NCBI GenBank assembly: GCA_963821505.1
Contig: CAWGEH010000032.1
Location: forward strand, 124,001-188,000
Source: VAZQ01 sp963821505
GTDB taxonomy: Bacteria > Pseudomonadota > Alphaproteobacteria > Rhizobiales > Xanthobacteraceae
Direction of reading: 5' to 3'
Length of the DNA stretch: 64,000 bases
Shown: in pieces, positions 9,424 through 18,356 of the stretch
Position numbering within the stretch: the stretch's first letter is position 1
Layout of the letters: each line of letters starts with the position of its first letter
Program-made: the position numbers and the translations under genes
The notes under the pieces: generated by a model
Told to the model about the DNA's origin: nothing
Seen by the model: the letters and a program-made list of their open reading frames with translations, nothing else
The model's database searches: none

Positions 9424-9888
9424 TCAGTTGCTGGCGTCGAACGCGGCGATGATATGGCGCGGAATCCGCCCCGGCGCCACCAGCATGGCATCGAAGCGCA
9501 TATCGCGGATGCGACGGTCCGGATGCTGCGCAAGCCAGGCCTCGGCCGCCGCGGCGATGCGCGCGCGCTGGCGCTCGGTCACCGACCAGGCGGCGTCGTC
9601 GAGGTTCTCGCGCGCCTTGACCTCGACGAACACCAATAGGCTGCGGCGGCGCGCGACGATGTCGATTTCGCCCACCGGGCTGCGCCAGCGCCGCGCCAGG
9701 ATGCGAAAGCCCTTGGCGATGAGAAAGGCCGCCGCCCGGCTCTCGGCCGAAATGCCGGTGCGGAACGCGATCTGGCGCTCGGGACGCGGATGCTGGCGCG
9801 CATCGTCGCGCGCATCTGCGCCCTGATCTGCGCGCGCATCTTGGCGCCGGCCCGGCAGCGGACCGCCGCGCCGCCGCTCATCGGCCAT
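9424..9888 (-). CDS. yraN: UPF0102 family endonuclease-like protein YraN
   Basis: The 154-residue protein has the YraN core: AAFLIAKGFRILARRWR, VGEIDIVARR and VFVEVKARE, which together form a PD-(D/E)XK-like nuclease fold (E-I-D and E-V-K motifs). Function is not established. The first 35 residues are an unusual low-complexity run (DARADQGADARDDARQ) before the homologous region, so a later start is conceivable, but I see no better start codon. The start ATG overlaps the rsmI stop by 11 nt, indicating translational coupling. Confidence 0.85.
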   Translation of the reverse strand: MADERRRGGPLPGRRQDARADQGADARDDARQHPRPERQIAFRTGISAESRAAAFLIAKGFRILARRWRSPVGEIDIVARRRSLLVFVEVKARENLDDAAWSVTERQRARIAAAAEAWLAQHPDRRIRDMRFDAMLVAPGRIPRHIIAAFDASN

Positions 9889-10822
9889 GGTCGCGGTCCT
9901 TCGCGAGCTCGAGCGCGCGCTGATAGACCTCGCGGCGCGCGCGTCCGGTCACCGCGGCGATCTCGGCGACGGCCTCCTTGACGCTGAGGCGCTCGAGCGC
10001 CCGGCGGATCAGCGCGTCGAGATCCGTCGCCTGCGCCTCGTCCTGCGGGTCGGGCGGCGCCACGACGAGCACGATCTCGCCGCGCGGCTCGCCCGCTTCG
10101 GCGGCTGCGCGGGCGAGCGCCGCGAGGTCGCCGCGGCGCACCTCCTCGTAGAGCTTGGTGAGCTCGCGGCAGATCGCGGCCTCGCGCGGCCCCAGGCCTT
10201 CGGCGAGGTCGGCGAGCGCCGCGGCAAGGCGCGGGCCGGTCTCGAACAGAACGAGCGTGGCCGGAATGCGCTTGAGCTCGGCGATGCGCGCGCGCCGCTG
10301 TCCTTCCTTTGCCGGCAGGAATCCCTCGAAGAAGAACCGGTCGGTGGGAAGCCCGCTCACTGCCAGCGCCGCGAGCACGGCCGAGGCTCCCGGCGCCGCC
10401 GTCACCGCGAAGCCCCGCTCGCGCGCCGCGCGCACCAGCTTGTAGCCGGGATCGGAGACGAGCGGGGTGCCGGCATCGGAGACGAGCGCGATGGCCGCGC
10501 CCTCGGCCAGACGGGCCAGCAGCCTCGGCCGCGCCTCGGCGGCATTGTGGTCGTGATAGGGCGTGAGCGCAGTGGCGATGCCGTAATGGTCGAGGAGCTT
10601 GCGGGTGACGCGCGTGTCCTCGCATGCGATCAGGTCGGCCGCGGCCAGGATCTCCAGCGCCCGCACGGTGACGTCGCGCAGATTGCCGATCGGGGTCGCG
10701 ACCAGATGGAGCCCGGCCGCCAGCGGCGGCGCCGTGACCGCCTGGCTGTTGAGGACATAGCCCTGCCCGCCCCGGTCGCGGGGCATGCGGGCGTCCGGGG
10801 CTGCGCGTGCCGTCGTCCTCAT
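9878..10822 (-). CDS. rsmI: 16S rRNA 2'-O-ribose C1402 methyltransferase RsmI
   Basis: RsmI methylates the 2'-O of C1402 in 16S rRNA, in the ribosomal P site. The tetrapyrrole-methylase fold is clear: LHLVATPIGNLRDVTVRAL, CEDTRVTRKLLDHYGI, SDAGTPLVSDPGY, AAPGASAVLAALAVSGL and RFFFEGFLP. The C-terminal helical region ends at KDRDHGR. The 314-residue product from the ATG complementary to 10820-10822 has a short extension before the domain. ATGs at 10858 and 10786 are alternatives. It is divergent from the LpoA-like lipoprotein gene, the standard alphaproteobacterial arrangement. Confidence 0.92.
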   Translation of the reverse strand: MRTTARAAPDARMPRDRGGQGYVLNSQAVTAPPLAAGLHLVATPIGNLRDVTVRALEILAAADLIACEDTRVTRKLLDHYGIATALTPYHDHNAAEARPRLLARLAEGAAIALVSDAGTPLVSDPGYKLVRAARERGFAVTAAPGASAVLAALAVSGLPTDRFFFEGFLPAKEGQRRARIAELKRIPATLVLFETGPRLAAALADLAEGLGPREAAICRELTKLYEEVRRGDLAALARAAAEAGEPRGEIVLVVAPPDPQDEAQATDLDALIRRALERLSVKEAVAEIAAVTGRARREVYQRALELAKDRDHGR

Positions 10823-10976
10823 GCCCTTTACTCTAGCGGCGCGCGCCCGCCCCGTCATGCGCGCGGCAAAAAAATCGTTATCCTTTTCATTTGGTTAACG
10901 ACTCATCGGCAAAATGCCCGCTTGCCGGCATGGACTGGCGGCGACATTATCGGTCGTCGCCGAGGAGACGGCCCCC

Positions 10977-12188
10977 ATGTTTGGAGTATTGCAGGCCCTG
11001 CGCTCCCGGCCTGCGCCCGCGGCTTTCCCCCGGTTGGCCGCGCTGGCGGCCGTCGTCTTGCTCGCCGGCTGCTCGGGGAATTTCTCCGTGGGCGATCTGG
11101 TGCCCGGCTCAGCGCCGAGCGCGCCGTCGCAACCCTCGACCAATATCGGCGAAGGCAAGGTCAAGGCCGGACTGATCCTGCCGTTGTCCGGCAGCGGGAA
11201 CGCGGCGGTCGCCGCGCAATCCATGCGCAACGCCGCCGAGATGGCGCTGGCGGAATTCAACAACCCGGATATCCAGCTGCTGGTCAAGGACGACGGCGGC
11301 AGCGCGCCCGGCGCGCAGCAGGCGGCGCAGCAGGCGCTCGACGAAGGCGCCGAGATCATCCTGGGCCCGCTGTTCGCGCTCACGGTCGGTCCGGTCGGGC
11401 AGGCCGCGCGGGCGCGCAGCGTACCGGTGATCGCCTTCTCGACCGATGCCAACGTGGCCGCGAGCGGCGTTTATCTCCTGAGCTTCCTTCCGGAGTCGGA
11501 CGTCGAGCGCATCATCGGCTATGCCGCCGGCCAGGGCCGGCGCTCGTTTGCCGGGCTCGTTCCCGACAATGCCTATGGCACCGTGGTCGAGGCCGCGTTC
11601 AAGCAGGTGGTGGCGCGGCGCGGCGGCCGCGTCATCGCGCTCGAGCGCTATCCGCTCGACCGCGCCAAGATGCAGGGTCCGGTGCGCAACGTCGCGCAGG
11701 CGGCGAGCCGGGCCGATGCGATCTTCATTCCGGACGGCGCCGAATCCGTCTCCGGCGTGGTGCAGGCGCTGATCGCGGACGGCATCGACACCAAGCGCGT
11801 GCAGCTCCTCGGCACCGGCCTGTGGGAGGACGCGCAGATCTTCTCCAATCCCCAGCTCGACGGGGCGTGGTATGCCGGGCCGGATTCGACCGGCTTTCGC
11901 AATTTCTCCGCGCGCTACCGCAGCCGCTACGGCCAGGATCCCGTGCGCACCGCCTCGCTCGCCTATGATGCCGTCGCGCTGGTGGCGGCGCTGGTCAAGA
12001 CCCAGGGCAAGCAGCGCTTCTCGCAGGCGGTGCTGACCAACGCCTCCGGCTTCACCGGCATCGACGGGCTGTTCCGTTTCCGCCCCGACGGCACCAACCA
12101 GCGCGGCCTCGCCGTGCTGCGCGTCTCGCCGACCGGCGGCCAGATCATCAGCCCGCCGCCGAAGGGGTTCGGCGCCTCGGCGACGTAG
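10977..12188 (+). CDS. penicillin-binding protein activator, LpoA-like lipoprotein
   Basis: The 403-residue precursor has a lipoprotein signal ending in LLAGC with the lipidated cysteine at residue 32. A type I periplasmic-binding (leucine-binding protein-like) fold follows: KAGLILPLSGSGNAAVAAQS, the EIILGPLFALTVGPV segment, and VPVIAFSTDANVA. This is the domain architecture of LpoA-type activators of class A penicillin-binding proteins in proteobacteria, anchored to the outer membrane. The activator role is inferred from family and position. ATG 10977 follows GAGGAGACGG. It is divergent from rsmI. Confidence 0.82.
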   Translation: MFGVLQALRSRPAPAAFPRLAALAAVVLLAGCSGNFSVGDLVPGSAPSAPSQPSTNIGEGKVKAGLILPLSGSGNAAVAAQSMRNAAEMALAEFNNPDIQLLVKDDGGSAPGAQQAAQQALDEGAEIILGPLFALTVGPVGQAARARSVPVIAFSTDANVAASGVYLLSFLPESDVERIIGYAAGQGRRSFAGLVPDNAYGTVVEAAFKQVVARRGGRVIALERYPLDRAKMQGPVRNVAQAASRADAIFIPDGAESVSGVVQALIADGIDTKRVQLLGTGLWEDAQIFSNPQLDGAWYAGPDSTGFRNFSARYRSRYGQDPVRTASLAYDAVALVAALVKTQGKQRFSQAVLTNASGFTGIDGLFRFRPDGTNQRGLAVLRVSPTGGQIISPPPKGFGASAT

Positions 12189-12208
12189 CGACCGGCCTTA
12201 CCCGCTCT

Positions 12209-12315
12209 CCAGAGCGCATCCCGATTGGGTCGAACCGTGATGCGCTCCAGATTCTTCGATTTTGCGCATGTTCTGTTCGGAAAACCGGTTCCCACTTTTC
12301 CGGAACATGCGCTAG
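12209..12315. repeat. family C palindromic repeat
   Basis: Full two-module copy between the LpoA-like gene and hemW, in the same orientation as the copy at 8273. The left and internal boundaries are CCAG instead of CTAG, one substitution each, and the right boundary is CTAG at 12312-12315. It lies between convergent genes. Confidence 0.85.
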
Positions 12316-12333
12316 GCGCGTGATCCCGCGACT

Positions 12334-13518
12334 TCACGCCGCGAGGTCGGCGACCACGGCATCGAGCACGGGAAAGCCCGCGAGCGTCACCCGCAGCATG
12401 CCGTCCGCCGTCGTCTCGACGGCGCCCTGCTCGCGCAGCAGCGCGATGCGGCGCCCATCGAGCGGTCGGCCGGCGAGCCGCGCATAGCGGGCGGGGTCGA
12501 TGCCCTCGGCGAGCCGCAATCCCATCAGCAGAAACTCGTCCGCCATTTGCTCGCCGGTGAGCGCCTCGTCGCTCACGAGGCCATGGCCGAACGATTCCAC
12601 CCGCATCAGCCAGGTCTCCGGCCGCTTGTCGGTCGCGGTGGCGTGGCGTCCGCTCGCGAGATCGAGCCGGCCATGGGCGCCCGGCCCGATGCCGGCATAT
12701 TCGTGCGCGCGCCAGTAGACGAGATTGTGCCGGCATTCGGCGCCCGGCCGCGCGTGATTGGAAATCTCGTAGGCGGGAAGACCGGCGTCGGCGCAGACCG
12801 CCTGGGTGGTGTCGTAGAGCGCGCGCGCGGTGTCGTCGCCCGGGATGACCAGCTTGCCCGCCGCGTGCAGCGCCGCGAACGGCGTGTCCTGCTCGATGGT
12901 GAGCTGATAGAGCGAGAGGTGTTCGCCGGCCTGCGCGAGCGCGCGCGTGAGCTCGGCGCGCCAGGCCTCCGGCGTCTGGCCCGGACGCGCATAGATGAGG
13001 TCGAACGAAAACCGCTCGAAGATCGCGCGCGCGACCGTGAGCGCGGCGAGCGCTTCGTCGGCCGAATGCGTCCGTCCCAGCGCCTTGAGTGCGGCGTCGT
13101 CCAAAGCCTGCACGCCGAGCGAGACGCGATTGACGCCGGCGGTGCGAAAGCCGCGAAAGCGCGTCGCCTCGACGCTGGTCGGATTGGCCTCGAGCGTGAC
13201 TTCGACCCCGGGGGCGATCGGCCAGTGCCGGGCGACCGCGTCGAGGATCGCACCCACGGTCGCGGGCTGCATCAGCGACGGCGTGCCGCCGCCGAAGAAG
13301 ATGGTCGAGACGGTCCGCCCCGGCACGCGCGCGGCGGTGGCGGCGATCTCCGCGGCAAACGCGCGCACGAAGCGCGCCTCGTCGATCGCGCCATGGCGCA
13401 CGTGGCTGTTGAAGTCGCAATAGGGGCACTTCGAGAGACAGAACGGCCAGTGGATGTAGACGCCGAAGGCCGGCCCCTCGTTGCGATCGGCGCCCGTTGA
13501 GGGATCAACGCTTGCCAA
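12334..13518 (-). CDS. hemW: radical SAM haem chaperone HemW
   Basis: HemW proteins are radical-SAM homologues of coproporphyrinogen dehydrogenase that bind haem and deliver it to respiratory proteins. The iron-sulfur motif is C27-x3-C31-x2-C34 (CLSKCPYC), one cysteine short of the fourth ligand typical of HemN. FFGGGTPSLM and the EANPTSVE and GVNRVSLGVQALDD segments are typical. No ATG exists near the domain start; I chose the TTG complementary to 13516-13518, giving 394 residues and overlapping the rdgB stop by 14 nt. It ends at a TGA complementary to 12334-12336, just past a family C repeat. It is the last gene of rph-rdgB-hemW. Confidence 0.9.
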   Translation of the reverse strand: MASVDPSTGADRNEGPAFGVYIHWPFCLSKCPYCDFNSHVRHGAIDEARFVRAFAAEIAATAARVPGRTVSTIFFGGGTPSLMQPATVGAILDAVARHWPIAPGVEVTLEANPTSVEATRFRGFRTAGVNRVSLGVQALDDAALKALGRTHSADEALAALTVARAIFERFSFDLIYARPGQTPEAWRAELTRALAQAGEHLSLYQLTIEQDTPFAALHAAGKLVIPGDDTARALYDTTQAVCADAGLPAYEISNHARPGAECRHNLVYWRAHEYAGIGPGAHGRLDLASGRHATATDKRPETWLMRVESFGHGLVSDEALTGEQMADEFLLMGLRLAEGIDPARYARLAGRPLDGRRIALLREQGAVETTADGMLRVTLAGFPVLDAVVADLAA

Positions 13519-14173
13519 GGCAAGCCTCCGCGAGCTTGAGGAAGGCGCGCGCCCGGTGCGAGAGCCCTTTGCCCCGCGGGGGCAGCCCATGTTTCTCCTC
13601 GCTTGCCATCTCGCCGAAGGTGCGGGCGTGGCCGTCGGGCAGAAACATCGGGTCGTAGCCGAAGCCCTGATCGCCGCGCGGAGGCCAAACGAGCGTGCCG
13701 TCGACCGCGGCCTCGAATTCCTCGACATGTCGGTCCGGCCAGGCGACGCAGAGCGCGCAGACGAACCGTCCCCGCCGGCGGCTCGCTCTATCGGCGCCGC
13801 GCACGCGCAACCTGGCTTCGACTAGCTGCATCGCCTGCTGGAAATCCTTTCCCTGGCCCGCCCAGCGCGCCGAGTAGATGCCGGGCTCGCCGCCGAGGGC
13901 GTCGACCGCCAGTCCGGAATCGTCCGCGAAAGCCGGCAGGCCCGCCGCCGTCGCCGCGGCGCGCGCCTTGAGGCGGGCGTTCTCCGCAAAGCTCGTGCCG
14001 GTCTCCTCCGGCTCGGCCAGGCCGAGGTCGCCGGCCGCGATCGCTTCGATACCATACGGCATGAGCAGGTCGCGCAACTCCGCGAGCTTGCCCGGATTGT
14101 GGGTCGCGATCACCAGGCGGCCGCTGATGCGCCGATGCGCGGTGCCTGCCGGGATCGCAAACGGCGTGCTCAC
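13505..14173 (-). CDS. rdgB: RdgB/HAM1 family XTP/dITP pyrophosphatase
   Basis: This enzyme hydrolyses deaminated purine nucleoside triphosphates (ITP, dITP, XTP) and prevents their incorporation into nucleic acids. The family signature VIATHNPGKLAELRDLL opens the domain. TGTSFAENARLKA, LPAFADDSGLAVDALGGEPG and DQGFGYDPMFLP follow, with the substrate-binding and metal residues. Start GTG at 14173 overlaps the rph stop (GTGA), giving 222 residues. The first 17 residues precede the core fold. Coupling rph-rdgB-hemW is common in rhizobia. Confidence 0.93.
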   Translation of the reverse strand: MSTPFAIPAGTAHRRISGRLVIATHNPGKLAELRDLLMPYGIEAIAAGDLGLAEPEETGTSFAENARLKARAAATAAGLPAFADDSGLAVDALGGEPGIYSARWAGQGKDFQQAMQLVEARLRVRGADRASRRRGRFVCALCVAWPDRHVEEFEAAVDGTLVWPPRGDQGFGYDPMFLPDGHARTFGEMASEEKHGLPPRGKGLSHRARAFLKLAEACLGKR

Positions 14174-14883
14174 ATCACCGCCATTTTCTGCAGGTCGACG
14201 AGCTTCATCACGCCCTTCTTCGCGAGCGCGAGCAGATTGAGGAACTGCTCCTCGGTGAAGGGGATTTTTTCGGCCGTGCCCTGCACCTCGACGATCCGTC
14301 CGCCGCCGGTCATGACGAAATTGGCATCGGTGTCGGCCTCCGAGTCCTCGGCATAGTCGAGGTCGAGCACCGGCGTGCCGTTGTAGATGCCGCAGGAGAC
14401 GGCGGCGACGTGGTCGCGCAGCGGCTCGGCCTTCACCATGTCGCGGGTCTTCATCCAGGTGACGCAGTCGTGCAGCGCGACCCAGGCGCCGGTGATGGCC
14501 GCGGTGCGGGTTCCGCCGTCGGCCTGGATCACGTCGCAGTCGACGGTGATCTGGCGCTCGCCGAGCGCGGGCAGGTCGAGGACCGCGCGCAGGCTGCGTC
14601 CGACCAGTCGCTGGATCTCGATGGTGCGCCCGCTCTGCTTGCCGGCCGAGGCCTCGCGGCGCGTGCGTTCCGAAGTGGCGCGCGGCAGCATGCCGTATTC
14701 GGCCGTCACCCAGCCGCGCGCCTGGCCCTTGAGCCAAGGCGGCAGCCGGTCTTCGAGCGTTGCGGTCACCAGCACCTGGGTGTCGCCGAACTTCACGAAG
14801 CAGGATCCTTCGGCGTATTTCACCACGCCGCGCTCGAGCGAGATGGCGCGCAGCTCGTCGGGCTGTCGGCGGCTTGGCCGCAT
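14170..14883 (-). CDS. rph: ribonuclease PH
   Basis: RNase PH is a phosphate-dependent 3'-5' exonuclease that trims tRNA precursors. The 237-residue protein matches the family length of about 238. It begins MRPSRRQPDELRAISLERG, has the phosphate-binding arginine region RTRREASAGKQSGRTIEIQR and the catalytic-site segment TVDCDVIQADGGTRTAAITG. ATG 14883 is preceded by AGGAGACC. It leads the rph-rdgB-hemW operon. A family C repeat lies just upstream. Confidence 0.95.
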   Translation of the reverse strand: MRPSRRQPDELRAISLERGVVKYAEGSCFVKFGDTQVLVTATLEDRLPPWLKGQARGWVTAEYGMLPRATSERTRREASAGKQSGRTIEIQRLVGRSLRAVLDLPALGERQITVDCDVIQADGGTRTAAITGAWVALHDCVTWMKTRDMVKAEPLRDHVAAVSCGIYNGTPVLDLDYAEDSEADTDANFVMTGGGRIVEVQGTAEKIPFTEEQFLNLLALAKKGVMKLVDLQKMAVM

Positions 14884-14933
14884 GCTGGTCTCCTGCTCGG
14901 CGTTGGCGTTACCGTGCAAGCTTTTAGCGCATG

Positions 14934-15030
14934 TTCCGGAAAAGTGGGAACCGGTTTTCCGAACAGAACATGCGCAAAATCGAAGAATCTAGAGCGCATC
15001 ACGATTCGACCCAATCGGGATGCGCTCCAG
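14934..15030. repeat. family C palindromic repeat (opposite orientation)
   Basis: A two-module copy inverted relative to the one at 8273: the large module (GCGCATGTTCCGG...GAACATGCGC) comes first, CTAG at 14989-14992 divides the modules, and the small module ends in CCAG at 15027-15030. It lies upstream of rph. The rest of the gap (15031-15249) holds no gene that I can support. Confidence 0.85.
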
Positions 15031-15249
15031 GGGGCGGGCGCCGGGACCGACAAGAGGCGAACGGAGCGGTTTGCATTCCTATGGCGTCGGAAACCGTTCC
15101 GCGTCGTCCTGCCTTGGCGCGTCTGCAACGGCACCGGCACCGACGGCGCGCCGGTGCGAATGCGCGGAGCGCGTTGTTCGATTGCGTTCACTCGCTCCGG
15201 GGCAACCTGTCCGGCGCAACCCGTCCGGCGCAACTTGGCCGACAGCGCC

Positions 15250-15909
15250 TCAACTCTGCGTCAAGACCCGGATCAGGTCGAACTTGGTCAGCGTCACCTG
15301 CGGGGCGATGCGTGCCGCATTGGCGAGGTGCCAGGCGGTGTAGAGCTCGGGAAACACGTCATCGGCCGACATGCCGTCCACGGGGACGATGACCTTGAAT
15401 CCGCGCAGCGCGGCCGCGCCGGCGGTATGCAGCACCGAGGTCTGCGCCTGCGTGCCCATCGCCACCACCGTCTTGATGCCTTTGTCCTTGAGGGTCTTCT
15501 CGAGCTCGCTGCCGATGAACTTGTCGGGTCCCAGGGGCGGCAGCACCGGTTCGCCCGCCGCCGGCGTGAGCTCCTTGAGAATATCGGTCGCCACCGAACC
15601 CGGCACCGCGACGCTGTAGACGATGAAGGCACCCTTGGCGCGCGCTTCGTTCACCAGCTTGAGAACCTTTGCAACCGAGTGCGCGCAACGCGGCCGCCGC
15701 TGCTCGCTGCAGGTCTGGTTGGTGAAGTCCATCACCAGCAGGGCCGTCTCCCTCGGAACGATGGTCGCGGGTTTGAGCGCGGGCGGCGGCGGAAGCTTGG
15801 CTGTGGTCCATTCCTCGATCAGGGTCTGCGCCGGCGCGCCGGCGCACAGCGTCGACGCCAAGCCGACGGCCGCAACTGCTCCGATCACAAGCTCCCGCAA
15901 CCTCGTCAT
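15250..15909 (-). CDS. secreted isochorismatase-family protein lacking the nucleophilic cysteine
   Basis: The 219-residue precursor starts with a signal peptide (RELVIGAVAAVGLASTLCAG, cleavage near APAQT) and continues with an isochorismatase/cysteine hydrolase fold: ALLVMDFTNQ gives the catalytic aspartate and PDKFIGSELEKTL a lysine region. In the family motif G-x-x-T-x-x-C-V-x-x-T-A, this protein has GTQAQTSVLHTA, so serine replaces the nucleophilic cysteine. Isochorismatases proper (vinyl ether hydrolysis) also dispense with that cysteine, while nicotinamidases and other amide hydrolases need it. The substrate is unknown. It is a single gene, divergent from hrcA. Confidence 0.75.
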   Translation of the reverse strand: MTRLRELVIGAVAAVGLASTLCAGAPAQTLIEEWTTAKLPPPPALKPATIVPRETALLVMDFTNQTCSEQRRPRCAHSVAKVLKLVNEARAKGAFIVYSVAVPGSVATDILKELTPAAGEPVLPPLGPDKFIGSELEKTLKDKGIKTVVAMGTQAQTSVLHTAGAAALRGFKVIVPVDGMSADDVFPELYTAWHLANAARIAPQVTLTKFDLIRVLTQS

Positions 15910-16047
15910 CGTGATTCCTCCCGCGGCTGAATTATTATGCGGCCGCAGGCTAGCAGCGATGCCCCGACGGGCAAAGGCCCGGCAAAGGCCACGCTGGCTT
16001 GCACTCCGCAGCCCGAATGGACAATTCTGTTGTGAACGGAGGCATCA

Positions 16048-17124
16048 TTGTCCCACGACGTCCCGATCGGCGCGGCGCAGGTCACCCTGGCTCAGCTCAA
16101 CGAGCGCTCGCGCGATATTTTCCGGCAGATCGTGGAGAGCTACCTCGCTACCGGCGAGCCGGTGGGCTCGCGCAACATTTCCCGCCTGATCACGACGCCG
16201 CTCTCGCCCGCCTCGGTGCGCAACGTGATGTCGGACCTGGAGCAGCTCGGGCTCATCTACGCGCCGCACACCTCGGCCGGCCGGCTGCCGACCGAGACGG
16301 GGCTGCGCTTCTTCGTCGACGCGCTGATGGAAATCGGCGACCTCGGCGAATCCGACCGGCGCGAGATGGAGGCCAAGGTCGCCGCCGCCGGCAAGTCCAT
16401 GGAGGCGGTGCTGAACGAAGCCTCCGGCATGCTGTCCGGCCTCACGCGCGCGGCCGGCGTGGTGCTGGCCGCCAAATCGAACGTTCGCCTCAAGCACATC
16501 GAATTCGTGCGGCTCGAGCCGGAGCGGGCGCTGGTGATCCTGGTGGCGGAGGATGGGCAGGTCGAGAACCGCATCATCAGCGTCCCGGCCGGGATGCCGG
16601 TGTCCTCGCTCACCGAGGCCGCGAACTTCCTCAACGCGCATGTGCGCGGCCGCACGCTGGCCGAGGCCAAGATCGAGCTGGAGAAAGCGCTCGCCGCCGG
16701 CAGGGCGGAGCTCGACCAGCTGACCCAGAAGATCGTCGCGGCCGGGCTCGCGAGCTGGTCGGGCGGAGAAAGCGACGAGCGCAAGCTGATCGTGCGCGGC
16801 GCGGCGCACCTGCTCGACGACCTCAAGGCGCTCGAGGACCTCGAGCGGGTGCGGCTGCTGTTCGATGACCTCGAGACCAAGCGCGGCGTGGTCGATCTGC
16901 TCGGCCGGGCCGAGCACGCCGACGGCGCGCGCATCTTCATCGGCTCGGAGAACAAGCTGTTCTCGCTCTCGGGCTCCTCGACCATCGTGGCGCCCTATCG
17001 CGACGGGGCCGGCCGCATCGTCGGCGTGATCGGCGTGATCGGTCCGACCCGGCTCAATTACGCCCGGGTGATCCCGATGGTGGACTACACCGCCAAGGTG
17101 GTGAGCAAGCTCATCGGGGGGTGA
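16048..17124 (+). CDS. hrcA: heat-inducible transcription repressor HrcA
   Basis: HrcA represses groESL-type operons by binding CIRCE inverted repeats. The 358-residue protein has the N-terminal winged helix (IFRQIVESYLATGEPVGSRN, then LSPASVRNVMSDLEQLGLI) and ends with the conserved IGPTRLNYARVIPMVDYTA. TTG 16048 is the start, preceded by CGGAGG at a good distance, and the homology begins close to it. It lies directly upstream of grpE, the usual alphaproteobacterial pairing. I found no CIRCE element in the window, so its targets are presumably elsewhere. Confidence 0.93.
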   Translation: MSHDVPIGAAQVTLAQLNERSRDIFRQIVESYLATGEPVGSRNISRLITTPLSPASVRNVMSDLEQLGLIYAPHTSAGRLPTETGLRFFVDALMEIGDLGESDRREMEAKVAAAGKSMEAVLNEASGMLSGLTRAAGVVLAAKSNVRLKHIEFVRLEPERALVILVAEDGQVENRIISVPAGMPVSSLTEAANFLNAHVRGRTLAEAKIELEKALAAGRAELDQLTQKIVAAGLASWSGGESDERKLIVRGAAHLLDDLKALEDLERVRLLFDDLETKRGVVDLLGRAEHADGARIFIGSENKLFSLSGSSTIVAPYRDGAGRIVGVIGVIGPTRLNYARVIPMVDYTAKVVSKLIGG

Positions 17125-17326
17125 GGAGCTCGTGGGGTCCCAGGGCTCGTAAACCGGGACCTCGATAGCGAAACGTCCCGGCTCGGCTCGACATCAGCGC
17201 AAAGACCGTCCGCCACGAGGTTTCCATCAGTTTCAGCACGGGCGATCGGGCGCGCCCGCGACGCCGGCTTCGGTCGCGCCGCGGGATGAGGCAGGCTCGC
17301 GCCGGCCGGCGCGATCAGCCGTTGCG

Positions 17327-17355
17327 CTTGATTTTTTGGGCCTCAGCCCTGATAT
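17327..17355 (+). promoter_or_regulatory. possible RpoH-type promoter upstream of grpE
   Basis: CTTG at 17327-17330 is followed 17 nt later by CCTGATAT (17348-17355). This partly matches the alphaproteobacterial heat-shock consensus (TTG, 17-18 nt, C-pyrimidine-TAT-n-T). It lies 35 nt before the grpE start codon. The -10 match is imperfect. Confidence 0.35.
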
Positions 17356-17390
17356 CGGGGGACGAACGCAACGCCGATGGGAACAATGTG

Positions 17391-18014
17391 ATGACGGATC
17401 CGAATGCCCGCCCATCCGTCGATGCGGGGGCCGAGCCCGAGCCTCCCGAGCTCGCCTCGCGGGCGGGGGAGCAGGCCATCGACCCGGCCGACCTCGCCCG
17501 TGTGGCCGCCGAGTACAAGGACAAGCTCCTGCGCGTGCTTGCCGAAATGGAGAATCTGCGCCGACGGACCGAGCGCGAGATCGCCGACGCGCGGGTCTAC
17601 GCCATTTCCAACTTTGCGCGCGACATCGTCGCCGTTGCCGACAACATGGACCGCGCGCTCGGCGCGCTCGACGCGGAGCTGCGGGAGAAAGCGGACAGCG
17701 GCACCAAGGCGCTGCTCGACGGCGTCGAGTTGACGGAGCGCGAGCTGTTGAAGGTGCTGGAGAAGCACGGGGTGAAGAAGTTCGAGCCGCTGGGCGAGAA
17801 ATTCGATCCCAATCTGCACCAGGCGATGTTCGAGCTCCCCGACCCCTCGCGGCCGGCGGGCACCGTCGCCCAGGTGGTGCAGCCCGGCTACATGATCGGC
17901 GAACGCATGCTGCGGCCGGCGCTCGTGGCCGTCGCCAAAGGCGGTCCCAAGACCGCGGCCGAGCCGCCGGCGAACGACAACGCCGGGGCCTCCTCGCGCA
18001 ATCCGTCCAACTAG
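17391..18014 (+). CDS. grpE: nucleotide exchange factor GrpE
   Basis: GrpE releases ADP from DnaK in the Hsp70 cycle. The 207-residue protein has a disordered acidic N-terminus, a long coiled-coil helix (YKDKLLRVLAEMENLRRRTE) and the beta-domain with the family signature GEKFDPNLHQAMFELPD and QPGYMIGERMLRPALVAVAK. Start ATG 17391 places the acidic tail first; a GTG three bases upstream is possible. It follows hrcA by 266 nt and may have its own heat-shock promoter. Confidence 0.94.
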   Translation: MTDPNARPSVDAGAEPEPPELASRAGEQAIDPADLARVAAEYKDKLLRVLAEMENLRRRTEREIADARVYAISNFARDIVAVADNMDRALGALDAELREKADSGTKALLDGVELTERELLKVLEKHGVKKFEPLGEKFDPNLHQAMFELPDPSRPAGTVAQVVQPGYMIGERMLRPALVAVAKGGPKTAAEPPANDNAGASSRNPSN

Positions 18015-18066
18015 ACTTTAATCCGCGTCGGGCTCGACGCCACCGTTGTCACGTTCACGCTGTGCT

Positions 18067-18147
18067 CCCCTCCCCACCACAAGTCGGGCTTGCCCGACTT
18101 GTGCACTCAAACCCGAAACCGGGCAGGCCCGGGTTTCGTGGGGAGGG
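18067..18147. repeat. nested inverted-repeat element downstream of grpE
   Basis: An outer arm CCCCTCCCCAC (18067-18077) can pair with GTGGGGAGGG (18138-18147). Inside lie CACAAGTCGGGC facing GCCCGACTTGTG, and a second small hairpin around AAACCCG/CGGGTTT. The AAGTCGG/CCGACTT core recurs at 63497-63532. The rest of 18015-18356 shows no gene. It could act as a terminator for grpE. Confidence 0.6.
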
Positions 18148-18356
18148 AAGCGCACCGAGTACGCTGCATGTTCTGCATCGAGTCGAACGGGACATGCTCT
18201 CGGCGTCACGTCGTTGTTCCACAGCGCACACGGTAACGTCCCTTCCGCGTTGCTCCGGCCGCGCTATGCTGCCGCCTTTCTCCGGCGCCCCGGCCTGCTC
18301 GGGTCGCATCCTGATATCGCGTGCGCGGGGCGGATCCGCGTTGGGTGGAGGCGACG

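Noticed and set aside
9887..11968. 693-codon + strand frame over rsmI and the LpoA-like gene
   Set aside because: It crosses two well-supported genes and shows no domain of its own.
17125..17390. CIRCE operator near hrcA-grpE
   Set aside because: I found no TTAGCACTC-N9-GAGTGCTAA-like inverted repeat here or before dnaK.
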